Source: Leptodontidium sp. MPI-SDFR-AT-0119
Lineage: Eukaryota > Ascomycota > Leotiomycetes > Helotiales > Leptodontidiaceae
Assembly (NCBI GenBank): GCA_020726505.1
Contig: JAHLEZ010000008.1
Location: forward strand, 806,001-870,000
Direction: 5' to 3'
Length of the DNA stretch: 64,000 nucleotides
Shown here: positions 24,249-37,860 of the stretch, in pieces
How the letters are laid out: every line of letters begins with the position of its first letter
How positions within the stretch are numbered: position 1 is the stretch's first letter
Translations under genes and position numbers: made by a program
Notes under the pieces: generated by a model
Database searches by the model: none
Seen by the model: the letters and a program-made list of their open reading frames with translations, nothing else
What the model was told of the DNA's origin: nothing

Positions 24249-24523
24249 TGTTAAGATAGCCTTAGCTGAGGGGCATTCTCTTACTCTAACAGTTTCTAAA
24301 GATAATCGTCTCTCTTAGCCAAGATAAAGCTTAATTTTATACCTTACCTCTTAATTTCGTACGAGTAATACTTATACAAGCTATAGGGTTTAGTACTTAA
24401 TGTATTTAAGGTAACTTTCCCTTTTATACAAAAGGGACACACAGAATATACTTAATTAAACTTCACTTATTATATTCTTTATTACCTTAATATTAAGTAT
24501 TAAACCTTAATTAAATACTAACA
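24249..24523 (+). repeat. Copia-D 5' LTR
   Basis: TGTTAAGATAGCC...ATACTAACA. Aligns along its full length with 31,571-31,845; differences are mainly transitions. Confidence 0.9.
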
Positions 24524-24581
24524 CTAATTAATAATTAAATAACCACAAAATAGTTAGGCAATACTTTTATACGACGATAAT

Positions 24582-24735
24582 CAGAAAAATAAACTAAAGA
24601 GGCAAACTAATCGGACCTTACGTCGGCGACTAATAGAAGAAGACGATTCGTACGACAATCAGAAAGACAAACCGGAGAAGTAAACTAATTAGACCTTACG
24701 TCGGCGACTAATAAAAGAAGACGATTCGTACGATC
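24582..24735 (+). repeat. 78-bp tandem duplication in Copia-D leader
   Basis: Two adjacent copies, each ending in ACGTCGGCGACTAATARAAG followed by AAGACGATTCGTACGA. They lie directly downstream of the 5' LTR in the presumed leader/packaging region. Confidence 0.85.
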
Positions 24736-27700
24736 TAAGGATTCACGGAACACAAACACGACTTAATAACTTTCATTAACTTTCGTACAAAGAAGGACAT
24801 AATAATTCCACTACTAAAAGTCACCTACTTATTAAATATAGAAGTATAAGGGGAACCCTTTAACCTTACGAACGACAAGTATTAAACACTTAAGCGAGTT
24901 AATAATTATATTACTTTAGCCCTCGTATAATACTGCTAAAAAGAGTTTTAGGACTATAGACTTTAAGAAGAATTTAAAGAAGGCTTTAAAAGATAGATAG
25001 AAGATATATTTACTATTAGATCCTAAGAAGTTATTAAAGATCTTCGTATATACTTCCTTAATCACGGAGTATAAGTACGAGAGTAAAGGGGGTTTATCTT
25101 ATACGCTTAAACGTTAATAAATGTTTTAGAAGAAGAGGAACTACATAAGTAAATAGATTAAAATCGAAGGACTTATGCCTAATAGAAATCCTAAGGGCAA
25201 GATAGAAATCGGCAAGGTACTCCGACTTTAATTATACAAAGTAAACCACTAGTAAGACACGCTATTTCAGACAATTCTAGAGATTCCCTAATTATATAAA
25301 CTCAAGAGGTAAAGGACCTACTCTTAGAGCTAATTTAAATAATTTAGCGATAGCCTTAAACGTCCGAATAATATCTAAGTTCTTCGCCTTATGTCGTTTT
25401 AAACGAGAATATAGTTAGTTTTAACTGGACTTTGTACGTAAACCTGGTAAGGTCTTTATTACTAGATAAAGGTTAAATAACTAAATAACGCTACTTAACG
25501 TACAAACGTTTTAGTCTTACGCTACATCCGGCTTTAAATAACAACCTTTTAAGTTAAGACTAAGCCTACAAAACTGTCAAACAACTACTAAGACAACATT
25601 CGTATAAAGATAATCCACTGACCCTGAGAGCTCCTCTGCCGGAACTGACTATATTGTATAAGTCTCAGACAATCATCCCGAACTCACAGTTATTAACAGA
25701 CCTAATAAAGGTTTATAATAATAAAAGTCAAAAGTATAACAGAAAGTAATACAATATTTTAAATATTTGTCTCCAGGTCTTCTTTAATTATTATACGAAG
25801 ATCAGAATCTCAAGTGACTAGTACTACTTAGTATTCTCGATTATACTAAAAGAACGAGCAGCGGATTTCTATTACAATAAGATTACAAGACGTTCGTATA
25901 ATTTCCCTATAATAATTTGTATAACTCGGAATTACTTTAAGACTAAGGAGAATTAGTAAAAGTACTTGTCTAAGTAAAGAAAGACTATATTAATCTTTAT
26001 AATTACAAAGAACCTAGAGAAGTCTTAGTTAAAATACTTAGAAATTATATTTAATTCTCTTTATATAACGTAACGCGGCTTATTAAGGGAATATTAAATA
26101 GAGTATAATCTTCGCGATTAAGTACTAAACGCATATTATAAAGTAAAAGAGTGTAGTCTAGTACTATATAAGCCTACATAAATATTTAAAGGGCTATACG
26201 CAGACTTACGATTTGTAATTACTACAGCCGTATAAATAAGGGAAGTTAGCACTTACCTTTAGAATCGTTCGTACGATTATAATTATAACTTAATAAAGAG
26301 ACAATTCTACGAGAAGGCACAACGATTTCTAAATCGTATAACATTAAACTAGTTCTAGAAAAGGACTTTTCGTTTAAAGAATCCTTTTAATAATTGTACG
26401 AACAAGAAATATATTATTTATAAAAAGGAAGGTTATTAATTAATAAATTATCCGGAAGTAAAGTAAAAAGCCGCGTAAGCGAAAGTCAAGAATCACCTAA
26501 TAACTGAGTTCAATAGATCCGAGGAAGTAACTTAAGCTTTTTTAAGCTCGTACGAAGATTTCCTAGGGGAATTTAATTATACGATAATAAAAGAAGTACT
26601 AAAAGATATAAAGGAATAGAAGGACAAAGATAAGCTAAAAGGATTCTTTATAAAGTACGGGGAAGTCGACGGATAATAAATAATCTAAGTTCTAAATGAC
26701 GAATTAATAAAACACGCCTTTTTATAACGAGACTTAACGAAGGATTCGTACGAAAGCAAGGTATTTATTATTAAAGATAAATATTCGTCTAAAGTCTTTT
26801 AAGGGATTATACTAAACAGTAGTACTACTAGAATCTCTACTATAAGAAAGTAACAAGTCCAAGCACTTCTAAAGCTTGACTCGTCGCTAGAAGTTAATCG
26901 TACGAGTAACTAAACGTATACGATTCGATTTGGCAAAGGAGTAATAAAATTAGAGGGATTAATACTCGTATAAACACTTATTAAGTAAGTAAGGTTTTAG
27001 ATTATTTCGATAAATACCTTATTCTTGTTATATATTTAAGATATAAACTCCCTTAGTATATAATTAGATAACCTTTAGAATATTATAATTTAAGAGGATA
27101 AGAGAATTCTAATTATACGAAAATAAGGACATTTATAAATAATAATTTATATAATAAAAGACACGTTTATATATTAATACTTTACAGAAACAAAGCTTAA
27201 GTAACTTTATTGACGTTTTAGATATCCTTTAGTTAAGAAACTATATTACGTTCTTTAGCGAGTAAGACACAAAGAAACAAATCTTCGTATAATTAAGAAG
27301 ATCTTAAAGTTCTATAAATAATATTAGCTTTATATAAAGAACTTAAGTCGATTTAGATTCTCTTTAAAAGATAATATCGAATTCAATTTCTTTATAATCG
27401 TAAATATCTTATATCTTTTAAAAGTAGTAATTCTTTAAGTAATTAATAAAGTAACCGGTTTTAATACTGCTTAATTCTTAAAGGATAATTCAGCGAAGAT
27501 AACGTAGATTACACTTCGTACGTATTAAATTAATACTTACCTTAGACCCCTAGATTACTTTGTATATAATACTAGGACGAACTTCGCATTATTAGAATTC
27601 AAAGTAAATACTTATATAATAAACGTTAATATAAAGGAAGTCTTAGTCGAGGCACATTAGAGTATTAGGAAGGTTAAGTAGTATCACGCCCCTTTACGCT

Positions 27701-29940
27701 GATCGTACGAGATTATCTAAGACAAAACAAGAAGCGAAAACCTAGTAAAAGAAGTAGTCCTTTAAATAGCCGTAAAAGCCGTAAATAATACGGCTAATCT
27801 AAACGAACTAATTCTAACACTTCTCGTTTTTAAAGTATATCTTAAACTTTCGTACAAAGACTTACTATTTACGGATATACTTACTAAAGTAAGGGCAGTT
27901 TAAATAGTAATAACGGAATTACGAAAGATTCAAGCCGTACGAAAAATCAAAGATACTTAAAGTATAAGAAACGGCCCTAATATTACTAAGACCGTACGAC
28001 TTTTATTATAATCTTTAATAAAAGTATAATAAGAGAAAAAGGGATAGACAAGTCTATTTTCGTTATTATTAGTCACAGGGAAAGAGTGTGTTATTTAATT
28101 ACCTTTAAGACCGACTTCCTTTCGTACGACAGTAATTAAGTCGTTTTACACAGAAGAAATCGCCGAGGCCTCAAAGGACCGTGTATAATTAGACCAAGTA
28201 TTTCCTTTAGTACGGCCAATTATCTTAATTCCGTTTAAGATAAAGTAGGAACTCGAGAAGGGACTCGTACGATTACTAGAAGTTTTCCTAACTTGGAAAG
28301 AGTAATCTGACTTAGACTTATCTCGTATAATACGAATAATAAAGAAGATTACTAGCCTTAGTTTTTTATTTAAAGAATCTTAATAAAAGGAAATTAATAA
28401 CTTGATTACTCGAGGCGTATTTAAGTTCGTATGATATAACTTAAGGTAATATCGTGGATAGATCTTTAATTCCCGGCTTATTAATAAAATTAAAGGGAAG
28501 ATAACTAAAGCTTCGTACAAGAAGTCTAAACTCGTGATCTAAGTGTATAATAATATAGGAAAGGAATAGATCCTTACTTAGTCTCTAATAATTTAACGGA
28601 TTAATTAACGACTAATTTTAATACTTTATCTATTACTTATACAAAAAGGGTTATTAATCTTTATTTAAGATATTACTTAGGCGTATATTTAATTAATAAC
28701 GTTTCTAAATCGTACGATTTATACGAGACTACTAAAGTAAATTACTAGTAATTACTCGCCAGATACAATTATACTCGTACGAAAGTTATTATATAGTATC
28801 TCGAAATTAAGAATATATTAATAAGGGACGTATAATATATATTATAAGGTTAAGTTATATATAAAAACGTTTTCGTACGATCTATGTCTTTTAATTACTT
28901 AACTAAGAATGTTATTTAAAGTAGTTAAAATATAAACGGACGATACTTTAATTTTAGTTATTAACGAGTTCTAAGAGAAAGAGGAAAAAAAACTTAGGAT
29001 TACCGGTTTCTTTATAAAACCGAAAGATCGTTTATTATACAAATTACCCCTCGCGTTTAATAGATGTATCGTGTATAATTAAAAGGACTTCGTTTAAATT
29101 TTTTAAAAAGGGTAAGGCGAGAAGTTAATTAAAGTTAACTTAAAAGCACTAGATTATACGAACTAGTATTAAGAACAGCGGGCTTGAGGGGCATATATCG
29201 TAACTTTATATTAACTTAAAGTTTTGTATGACTTATTAATTACGGCTTAATTTTAAGAACTAGAAAATACTAACGTAAAGAACTTAAATAAGTGTATTTA
29301 ATAGTAGATTTAAAATATTAAACAAAGATTAAATTATATTCCTTTAGACTTATATTATATGAAGTTATTTGTTTTTATTAATAGATCCTTTACAAATAAT
29401 AAGGACTTAAGTTCTTAATTTAAATACGTAATAATTCTTAATACAAAAGACAACGACTCTAATTCGTATAATCAAGACTCGTTTCTTCTTTTTAGAAATT
29501 TATTTTATTAGAGTAATACAAAGAGTAAATAAGTAACGCGAAGTGTCTTAACTTCCGAGATCTACGGAATAGTTAACAGAGTTAATATAATAATCGTAGT
29601 AAAGAGTATAATTAATATTATCACGTCGTGACTTAAGATACTAGTGATCTTAATTATTATTTATATAAACTCGTTCTCGCTATATAAATGCCTCGTGAAG
29701 CTCGGCACTACGAAAAAGAAGCGGCTAATAATTAATATTATAGCTTTATATTAATTGTATAAACGATAAGAACTTACAGAAATCTAATAATTAATAGTTA
29801 AGACAACCCGACGGATATAATAACGAAGTCAAACCCGAACAAAAGCTTAAAAAAGCTAATTAATAATAATTAAATTATCGTACGAGTAAAAGGATAAGTT
29901 AAAAAGGAAAAGAAAATAAAGCTAAGGGAGAAATAATATT
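24736..29940 (+). pseudogene. Copia-D gag-pol (degraded)
   Basis: Plus-strand frames broken by many TAA/TAG. The RT region from about 28,240 is recognisable by order of motifs, including the active-site TDDT at 28,936-28,947. RNase H follows to about 29,900. It belongs to a lineage of Pezizomycotina Ty1/Copia-like elements with TDD at this site (family assignment from memory of the pattern). Confidence 0.7.
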
Positions 29941-31570
29941 ATATAATATAATAATTTCATTTGTTAAATACGTGTTTTTATTTCATTTTAGTCACTCATT
30001 TAAATACTATACGAAACGATAGTTATATATTTCTCGACTAAATAAATAATATTTAATACAACAATTAACTACTTAACGACTAACTGTTTAACGATAATCT
30101 AATAACGAATCGATTAAGGGAAATCTCTATTGGTTTCCTTTATATAGGCTCTTATACGAAGTACTTATCCTAAGCACTGTGTAAAGGTTAAAGATAAGCT
30201 TAAGTCCATTCACTTAAAGGGAGCCTCCGTATAATACCTAAAAGCTTAGTTATAAAAAGGAATTATACTTATAAATAAAAGGGAACACAAAAGATATGTA
30301 TAAAGTTATAAGATAATTGGAGTATCTTTAGACTTATCTTTTATTAAGCCTCTTCGTATAGGTCTAGTAATAAGTCCCTATAGTGCCCTCTATATAATAA
30401 CTACTTGAACTTTGTTACTTTCGTTTCTTGAACTTTTATCTTTAAACGATAAGTTCTTAAGAAGGGGATTATAATAAGTAGTATAATCTCGCTACTTATA
30501 GTTACTATAGTTATCCCCGAAATGACCTTAAACTAAAGCACAGTCAAAGAAAGGCGTTAAGCCACGCCGGGAACATTTAGCACAAGGAATAACTTAGATA
30601 ACACCTCTCGATTGAATTAAAAGGGCATTAACGTACGAAGGCCAATATATCATAAGCTATTAGGGTGTAATACGCCCTTGTATAAAGGCGATATCACGTC
30701 TTAGTATAACTAAGACTGTTTATTGCAATATATTATGACACAACGGGCCTAGTTACTGCCCGCCGATAATAAGTATGGGATAAGCGTTGGCGTTAGTAGT
30801 AGCTAGCGCAGTATTGACGGCGTTAAAGAGAATAAGGGCCTTATACGATGTTAGTTCTTAAATAAAAGGACCAGAGGTTCGTATAAGAAGCTATATCCTA
30901 GGGATAAGGGCCAGCTTATATAAAGAGAAAAAGACTAACATTATATGATGTGGTGTAATATAGTGTAACTACGTAGGCGTTAGTACTACCTCACTAAGGT
31001 TGCAGTAATTGTGCGAAGCTAGTCTCGAGGGGGTAAACTTTGTATAAGGGAAAGTACTTACTTAGTTGTAGTAGTAGTAGTGGTGGTAGTGTTATGGCCT
31101 ACGGAAGACCTTTTGTTAATATATAGCGATAACAAATTAAATTACTTTATAGGCAAGGCGGAAAAGAGAGGCGCCGATTTGTACGAGGCTATCTTAAGTC
31201 GTATAGAGAATATCTAAGAAAGAAGAGAGCTATATAAAGAAGAGAAAGGGGACTTACTATTGTTATTATTATTATTACTATTAGTTGAAAAAGAAGAGAA
31301 GAAGAAGAGAAGAGGGAATTTAGAAAATCTCTTTTATACGTAAGAAAGGCTAATAATTAACTAATAAGAGACATACAAAGAAGGAACGAAGTCGTTTCTT
31401 CCTAAAGCGGTCATTATTTAATATAGTAAGCCAAAGTTATATAGGGCATGTGCTTCGTACGAAGGAAGAAGAGGAGTTAAGGATAATACGCTAAGTTATA
31501 CGCACTTCGTATAGAGGAGAAAAGAAGGAAGGTAAGGGAGTTTTTCTTCTAATAAAAGAAGAGTTACTAG
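29941..31570. other. Copia-D 3' untranslated region
   Basis: 1.6 kb between RNase H and the 3' LTR. Contains TTATTATTA and GAAGAAGAG simple runs near 31,255-31,315. I see no antisense frame comparable to those of Copia-A and B. Confidence 0.5.
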
Positions 31571-31845
31571 TATTAAGATAGCCTTAATTAAGGGGCATTC
31601 TTTTACTTTAATAGCTTCCAAAGATAGTCGTCTCTCCTGGCCGAGATGAAGCTTAGTTTTATACCTTGCCTCTTAGTTTCGTACAAGTAATACTTATATA
31701 AGCTACGGGGTTTAGTACTTAATATATTTAAGGTAACTTTCCCTTTTATATAAAAGGGACACACGGAATATACTTAATTAAACTTCACTTGTTATATTCT
31801 TTATCACCTTAATATCAGGTATTGAACCTTAGTTAGATACCAACA
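31571..31845 (+). repeat. Copia-D 3' LTR
   Basis: Begins TATTAAG (TG mutated to TA) and ends ATACCAACA. 275 bp. Confidence 0.9.
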
Positions 31846-32126
31846 GGGAGGGACGAATCCCAATCCACATAACAAGAGGGTAGCATGTAGCGAGCCACCG
31901 GAGGAGATTCTAGGCTCTGTAAATAACAGATTAATCAAATCTAAAGATATCACATATCTGAAGAGTACGAATTAACAAAGGAGGGGAGGGAAAAGGTTCT
32001 AATAAATAAAATATATCTAGTGTTGCGTTCTTGACGTTCTGTAGTCAAGTGTTGGCTCCTTATATGTGCGAAGGACCAGCGCAGTCATGTAACAAAAGAA
32101 ATCAGGGGCTGTCCCCACCACATTAC

Positions 32127-33645
32127 GCCGCAATTATTAACTAAAGTGCTGTCTAATAGAAGGTGGCGTTAAAACTCTATAATACTATAAATACTAGTGT
32201 TAAGAGTGTCGTCCTAGATTATGTCGTTAAGAAGGTTTAAGTTAAGTATAATTACGTTAATACTCCCTGTCCTTTCCTACGTAGCTTTGCCTTTGTCTTT
32301 ATTTCTTATAAGTGTAGTAATATCGGCTATTTTGGCGTTAATAGTAGGTTTAGAGGTGTTAGTGCTATTAGCTCTAGTAATTTTGGCTATTACAACGTAC
32401 TTCTAACCTTCTTTAGCTATGGCGGCCTTAAGCTCCCTAAAGTCTATAGTCTCTAACTTCTTGCAAGTTATAATTACCTCGTTAGCGTTTAGCACATACT
32501 TTATGCCTTTAGTAGTCGTTTTATTAATTATATAACGTAGTCTCTAACACTTAAGCGGCTCAAAAAAGTGCTTACTATTTATGCCGCATAAGTATAAGTT
32601 ACCTTAGCCGCGAGAGCGAGATTTACTAGAGCTTGCGCCTAACGTACTATCGTCTATTCCTTTAAGGGTTAAGTATTAACTACTACCCCCTCCTTGACGC
32701 CTAGGCTTCCTAAATATAGTGTGCTCTTAGTTTATACTAGGGAGTACTTAAATGTAGTCGTCAAGAGTAAAACTATACTCTTTTCTAAGTTAGTCGTCGC
32801 GTATAACTGTACTAAGGATAGGATTTGCCTAATTAGGGTATATGTGAGCTCCCACAGTACGTAATTACTTCTTTAGAGCTATAGTACCTTTGACTTCAGG
32901 TATATCGTACGCTTTAGTATTCTTGTAAGCCTTTAAGAAGTCCTTTATTTATTAGTTGACGTTGACTTTTCCCTTATATACCTCTTTTAAAACTTTGTCG
33001 TATTTTGTGACTACTATTATAAGGACCGACGATTCTAATAGTACTATATCGTGCTAAAGTGTGTTAATTAACGTTTATAAGCTTAAGTCGCTCTTATCGA
33101 CTAGTTCCTTAATCGTAGAGTCTAAAAGCAAATCGTTTACCGTTTCAGAAAGCCAGTTATATAAAGCTATATACTTATTGTTTTGGCTCGTCTATTTAGT
33201 AAGCGTGTACTAGTATTCCTTAGCTTATATTATGTAGATCTATTATACCTCTACAATTATCAAGTATAAAGATAGACTAGCTTCTTCTAGACTTGTCCCT
33301 CCCATTAGGGTATCTGTCAATATGGCTAGGGTAGGTGTAGCCTACGCGTTGTCGAACGATTCAGGCGTTAAAGACGATTGTGGGTTTACTACTTTCTAAG
33401 CTATAACATTAGCGTAATACTAGCTCAACTAAGTTTTTGTAACCTCTTACGTAATACTTTTAAGTGTTAAAGCCTTAGGTCAGTAGTTTAGGATATAGCC
33501 TGTCGCAGGAGCACTAGGGTCTACTATATTTAGTGCACCTATAAAGCCAGCATAGAATGTCAAGCGCAAGTGCTATATCGCCTAATCCTTCCGCGCCTTT
33601 AAATTACAATCCGTAAGTAGCTTTAGAAGTGACATTATCGGTTTT
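32127..33645 (-). pseudogene. Copia-B gag and start of protease (degraded)
   Basis: The minus-strand frame begins at about 33,640 (MSLLKLLTDCNLKARKD) and shows a gag-like protein with RIP stops down to the protease start LLDS near 32,160. It continues on the far side of LTR-C at 24,236. Confidence 0.7.
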
Positions 33646-33822
33646 AGGTATACAAATGATGATTTCGAAGAGGTTTTAGTGATTTGAGGGTTATTAACAG
33701 GCTTTTAAATACTACTAGTACGTGTGAGAGGTAACGGTAAGAAAGCCTTTGTATACCTTTATGGAGCCACGTCGGCGCGTGTATGCGACTAAGAAGCTTT
33801 AATAGCTTACGGGGCTTATAAC

Positions 33823-34019
33823 TGTCGTGCAAGAGCACGCTTAGAGGCTCTACAAAGGCGTATTTGACGTATTATTAAAGTATGCGCAGTACTGTAATTG
33901 ATTGTTATATTCTCTACGTATAGTCTATTCAAGCTCCCTAAATATGGAAGTCGCGGGCGCTTTGGCCATGGTGCCTTTGATTGGGCTCGCTTAGCCGGCC
34001 TACCATAACCTGCACGACA
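33823..34019 (-). repeat. Copia-B 5' LTR
   Basis: 197 bp, pairs with 18,643-18,839. Less mutated than its partner (more CpA/TpG kept). Confidence 0.9.
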
Positions 34020-34024
34020 GAGTG

Positions 34025-37000
34025 CTCTTTAACTGTCGCGTAATAAGTCGTTAGTCGAAGACCTTTAGAGAGAACAATTACCCGGCCTTTTTATCGTATT
34101 TCTTAGGACTTATTCGACTTCCCTGTCGGATTTAATAAGAATAACTAGCTCTTATTAGTTAAAGACTAATATAATAAGAAATTTTATAAATGGCTCTTAA
34201 AAAACAAAGGGTTAATCGCTGTCTTAGGAGCTCTTAAATTGTTTAAGGCGTGGACGAGACGTTAATTTAGACTCTCGATTTACAAAATACGCCAAAATAA
34301 TAACACTTTAATTATAAGAATTAATAGATTAACCGAGTACGAAAAGTGGTATATAGAGAATAGTATTAATATTAAGGGTACCCCTTTATATACGCACTAA
34401 CTTAATAAGGGAGCTAAGCGCGTAAACAAGGAAATTATTGAAAAGTCTATTAAGATACGCCTTTTAGTAAACTTATTAAAGGAGCTTTAAATAAAAGTAG
34501 TTATGGCGGTAATTACTTTTTATAATATAAGTCCGGCTACTCGAAAAGGCTTTAAAAGTCTAAATAAGATTTTCTACGCCTAGTTTAAGTAATATTTTCG
34601 GTATTACGACCTTAAGCTTATTTAGAAGCTTAACACTGATATACGACTTAACTAGAGTAATATATAGGCGTACGGCTATAAAGCCTACCTTATAATTAAG
34701 GACCGAGAGGCTCTTTAACAAAAGAGAGTATTTAAAGTTAACTTAAGAGCGTACCTTAAATACTTAGTAAGATACGTCTCGTCTAATATATATAAGGTTT
34801 AAGTACTTTAATTATAACGTGTAATAGTGACTCGGAACGTTACTTTTAATAAATCCCTCTTTTATTTAGGCTCTCTAAACGTGGAGAGAGCGGTCGGCTA
34901 GCCGCGCTTAATATTAAGAGATCTTGCTAAAATGTTAGAAGAAGAGGAGGGACCCTAAGACGTTAAAACTAATATAATTAATTGACTAAGCGCACTTAAT
35001 ATACTAGAATTAATAATAAGTATTACCTTAGAAAAGGAATAACTAAGCCAAGTAATAAGTTTTATAAAAACTATTAAGTTTACAACCTCAGGGGCGCCAC
35101 AACCTTTAATTAAGCTTTTAATTACGGGGGTAAAGTAACTAATACTACCCTTAGAAAAGTCAGGATTAATAGAACTCGTTAGTAAAAACTCGGGGGTAAA
35201 ATAACTAAGGAAAAGTACTAGACTTTTTACTTACAAGTACCTTAATTAGGTCTTAAAACGAGTTAATAAATTAAGACAGTTAGTGTCTTAGAACACAACT
35301 AAGAGAGATATCTTACGTAACGTATTAAACTTTGAAAGAGATATAAGAGCTAAGCGCTAATCGATATCACAAGTTATTATATACTCTTAAGGGCTATACA
35401 ACTAAGAGCGCGGTCTTAAGCGTTAGGGAGCACTTACTTAAAGTGCCGGCCTTAAGTAATTAAAAGCTCCGCCTTAAATAATAAAATATAAGAAGCATTT
35501 TAATTCGTTAGATTTAGGGGAAGAATTAAATATAAAGTAATACTTATTACTTTCGGCCTTAACTAATAATAACTTACTTAAACCTTTACGAAGGAAGAGG
35601 ATAAAAGATCGAGTAACTAGCGACAATCGAAAGACTCGAGTTAGTAATAAGATAACGAAACCGAATTAAAGCGTTTACACAATAACTATTAAAGAGTTAA
35701 TTATAGAATCGTTAAACCCGTCGAGTAACCGTAAGTATTTAAAGGACTTTTTAAGGACCTTTTAGCCTAATCAAGAACTAATGTAAAAAGACGAGAAAAA
35801 CTTAAGCGCAATCCACGTTATTATCTTAACGTTTATTCTTAAAAATGTCGAAATTCGACAACCGGTTAATCTCCTACGAATACATTAATCTTAATTACTA
35901 AAGGACCTATTAAATTAAAGAGACCTCAAGGATTACCCTTTAAGAGAGCACTTTTGAGCCGACGTAATCAAGGAAATCACTAACTTAAAGTCGCGTAATT
36001 ACTAGAGAGTTGTTAACTAAAGCTTCGTTACTAAATAACTAATATTATTAAAATAAGTATTTCACGCCAAAGTCGATTTATTAAGGTATTTAACTAGGTG
36101 TCGCTCGCGAGTTGTTATTAAGGGAGACTTATAACCCAAAACGTTAATTCTCTTAATATATATAATAACCTTAATTACTTGTTTTTTTAAGACCGCTATA
36201 ATAATAATAACTTAATTTAATTTAGAGATAATCTAATTTAATATTATTAACGCCTTTATTAACGCTAAACGAAACGAATCGAGTACTCGCGTACGCTATT
36301 ATTTACTAAACGGATTTAAATAAGACGGGATAGTAGTAGAGGTTAATTATACACTTTATAGACTTAAAGACTCGCTAGTACTATAGTATAGAGACTTTAT
36401 TAGAACTTTGTTAAAGTTAAGGTTAATCCCTTATAAGGAGGAGCCTTATATTTTTATAAATAAGTAACGTTTAGTCTTTATTATCTTTTATGTCGACGAT
36501 ATTTAAGTGTTATATTACTCTTTAGCCCTTAAAGACGCTTAACTTATTATTAACGACTTAAATATAATATACGAGCTTACTAGAGGAGAACTAATAAAGT
36601 GGTTTTTAAGTGTTCACGTTATTAGAGATTATTAAACAAAGACTATTTCTTTAGTACACGACACTTATATTTAAAAAGTTACTTTATAATTTAACTTAGT
36701 AAATAGAAATTACTTAAGTACTTTACTACCTTAAGTTAAGTTACTAAAGAATTAAGGGCAAGTAACCCTAGTTTAAATTAAGGAGTATTAAGAGAAGGTT
36801 AACTTAGTACTTTATATAGTAATTATATTATGCGTAAACGTTACATTTATAACTTTAAGACTTTCTCACTTTTTAATTAACCCCTCTTTAAAGTACCTTG
36901 CGGCAATTAATTAGACTATTTATTACCTCTTCGGAACCCGATTTTTAGTAATCACTTATAGTTATAAACTACGCGACTCTTAGCTTATTATAGCTTCGAA

Positions 37001-37462
37001 TGTTTCATTTATAAACGATCTTAATACTAAGCGCTTTTCTAATAATTATATTATAATACTTTTTAGAGGTTTAATCTTATAAAAAGCGGCCTTATAAAAT
37101 ATAGTTATTACTTTAATTACATAGGCTAAGCTTTTAGGCGTTAAGTGTACGGCTAAGGAGATTATAGCTTTATAGCGTTTCTTTTAGGAGCTACGTCTTA
37201 AGTTAAGGGAAATTTAGAGAATCTTTTACGACAATTAATAAATAATATAATTAATTGTTAAAGAAAATCAGCGTATTTCTACTAAGTTACGCTACGTTAA
37301 TATTTAAAATATGTAATTGCGCCAGGAGTTTTAAAAGGGCACTTTTTTAATTAAATATTTATTTACGGGTTATATGCCCGCTAATAAACTTATAAAGAAC
37401 CTCTCTCGACAAAAATTTGAGAATTTTATTACTCTTATTAACTTAGTTAATGTTCGTGCTTA
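34025..37462 (+). pseudogene. Copia-A pol: integrase, RT, RNase H (degraded)
   Basis: Plus-strand continuation of the integrase cut at 18,642. The RT active site YVDD is intact at 36,489-36,500. RNase H and the terminal LSRQKFENF segment end near 37,450. Dozens of TAA/TAG stops. Confidence 0.85.
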
Positions 37463-37860
37463 ACTAAAACAACTTACTATAAAGCCCTCGCTTTAAAGTA
37501 AGTCTTTATACACGTTTTTTACTTTTTCCTTTATTATAAGGGTATTTTCTTATATATTTATTATTCCTTTATAAATTTTCTTATTATTTCATTTACTTAA
37601 AGAACAACTAAGCTTAGGGGTGAAATTCACGGCATTTAAAAGATTTAATTACTTTTAACGGTTATTTGTTTTTATAACAAAAGTAACGTAACGTAAGTAA
37701 ATTACAAGGGGACACTTAGTTATTTAAAGGTTCTTAAGCCTCGCCTCATATAAAAGAGAGTAACTTATATAATTAAAAGGCCTAAAACCTCCTAAACTAA
37801 GTCACTTAACGCACTAGTAATTACCTTAATAAGCTTTTTAACTTAAGTAGCTTAAGCTTC

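Larger units (their letters stand above)
24244..31850 (+). mobile_element. Copia-D LTR retrotransposon, innermost complete element
   Basis: 7,597 bp with 275-bp LTRs at 24,249-24,523 and 31,571-31,845, and TSD GGGAG at 24,244-24,248 and 31,846-31,850. Plus-strand gag, protease, integrase, RT and RNase H are all degraded. It is a different Copia lineage from A and B (TDDT instead of YVDD at the RT active site). The palindrome TCGTACGA recurs throughout its body. Confidence 0.9.
24237..32126. mobile_element. LTR-C: solo LTR inserted in Copia-B protease, itself split by Copia-D
   Basis: 24,241-24,248 (TGTGGGAG) plus 31,851-32,122 (ending CCCCACCACA) form one 280-bp LTR with TGTGG/CCACA ends. 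TTAC flanks it on both sides (24,237-24,240 and 32,123-32,126). Removing it and one TTAC joins the Copia-B protease frame without a shift. A homologous copy is at 11,184-11,431. A 4-bp rather than 5-bp duplication is slightly unusual. Confidence 0.75.
18638..34024 (-). mobile_element. Copia-B LTR retrotransposon, inserted in Copia-A
   Basis: 197-bp LTRs at 18,643-18,839 and 33,823-34,019. TSD GAGTG at 18,638-18,642 and 34,020-34,024. Minus-strand order: primer-binding-like GTTATAAGCCCCGT right after the 5' LTR (left of 33,823), gag, protease, integrase, RT, RNase H, antisense frame, polypurine GCGAGGGGGTG, 3' LTR. Without the LTR-C/Copia-D insertion it is about 7.5 kb. Related to Copia-A by LTR ends, priming site and protease motifs. 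Confidence 0.9.

Noticed and set aside
32221..32406. 61-aa plus-strand hydrophobic ORF
   Set aside because: Antisense shadow of the Copia-B gag/protease region.
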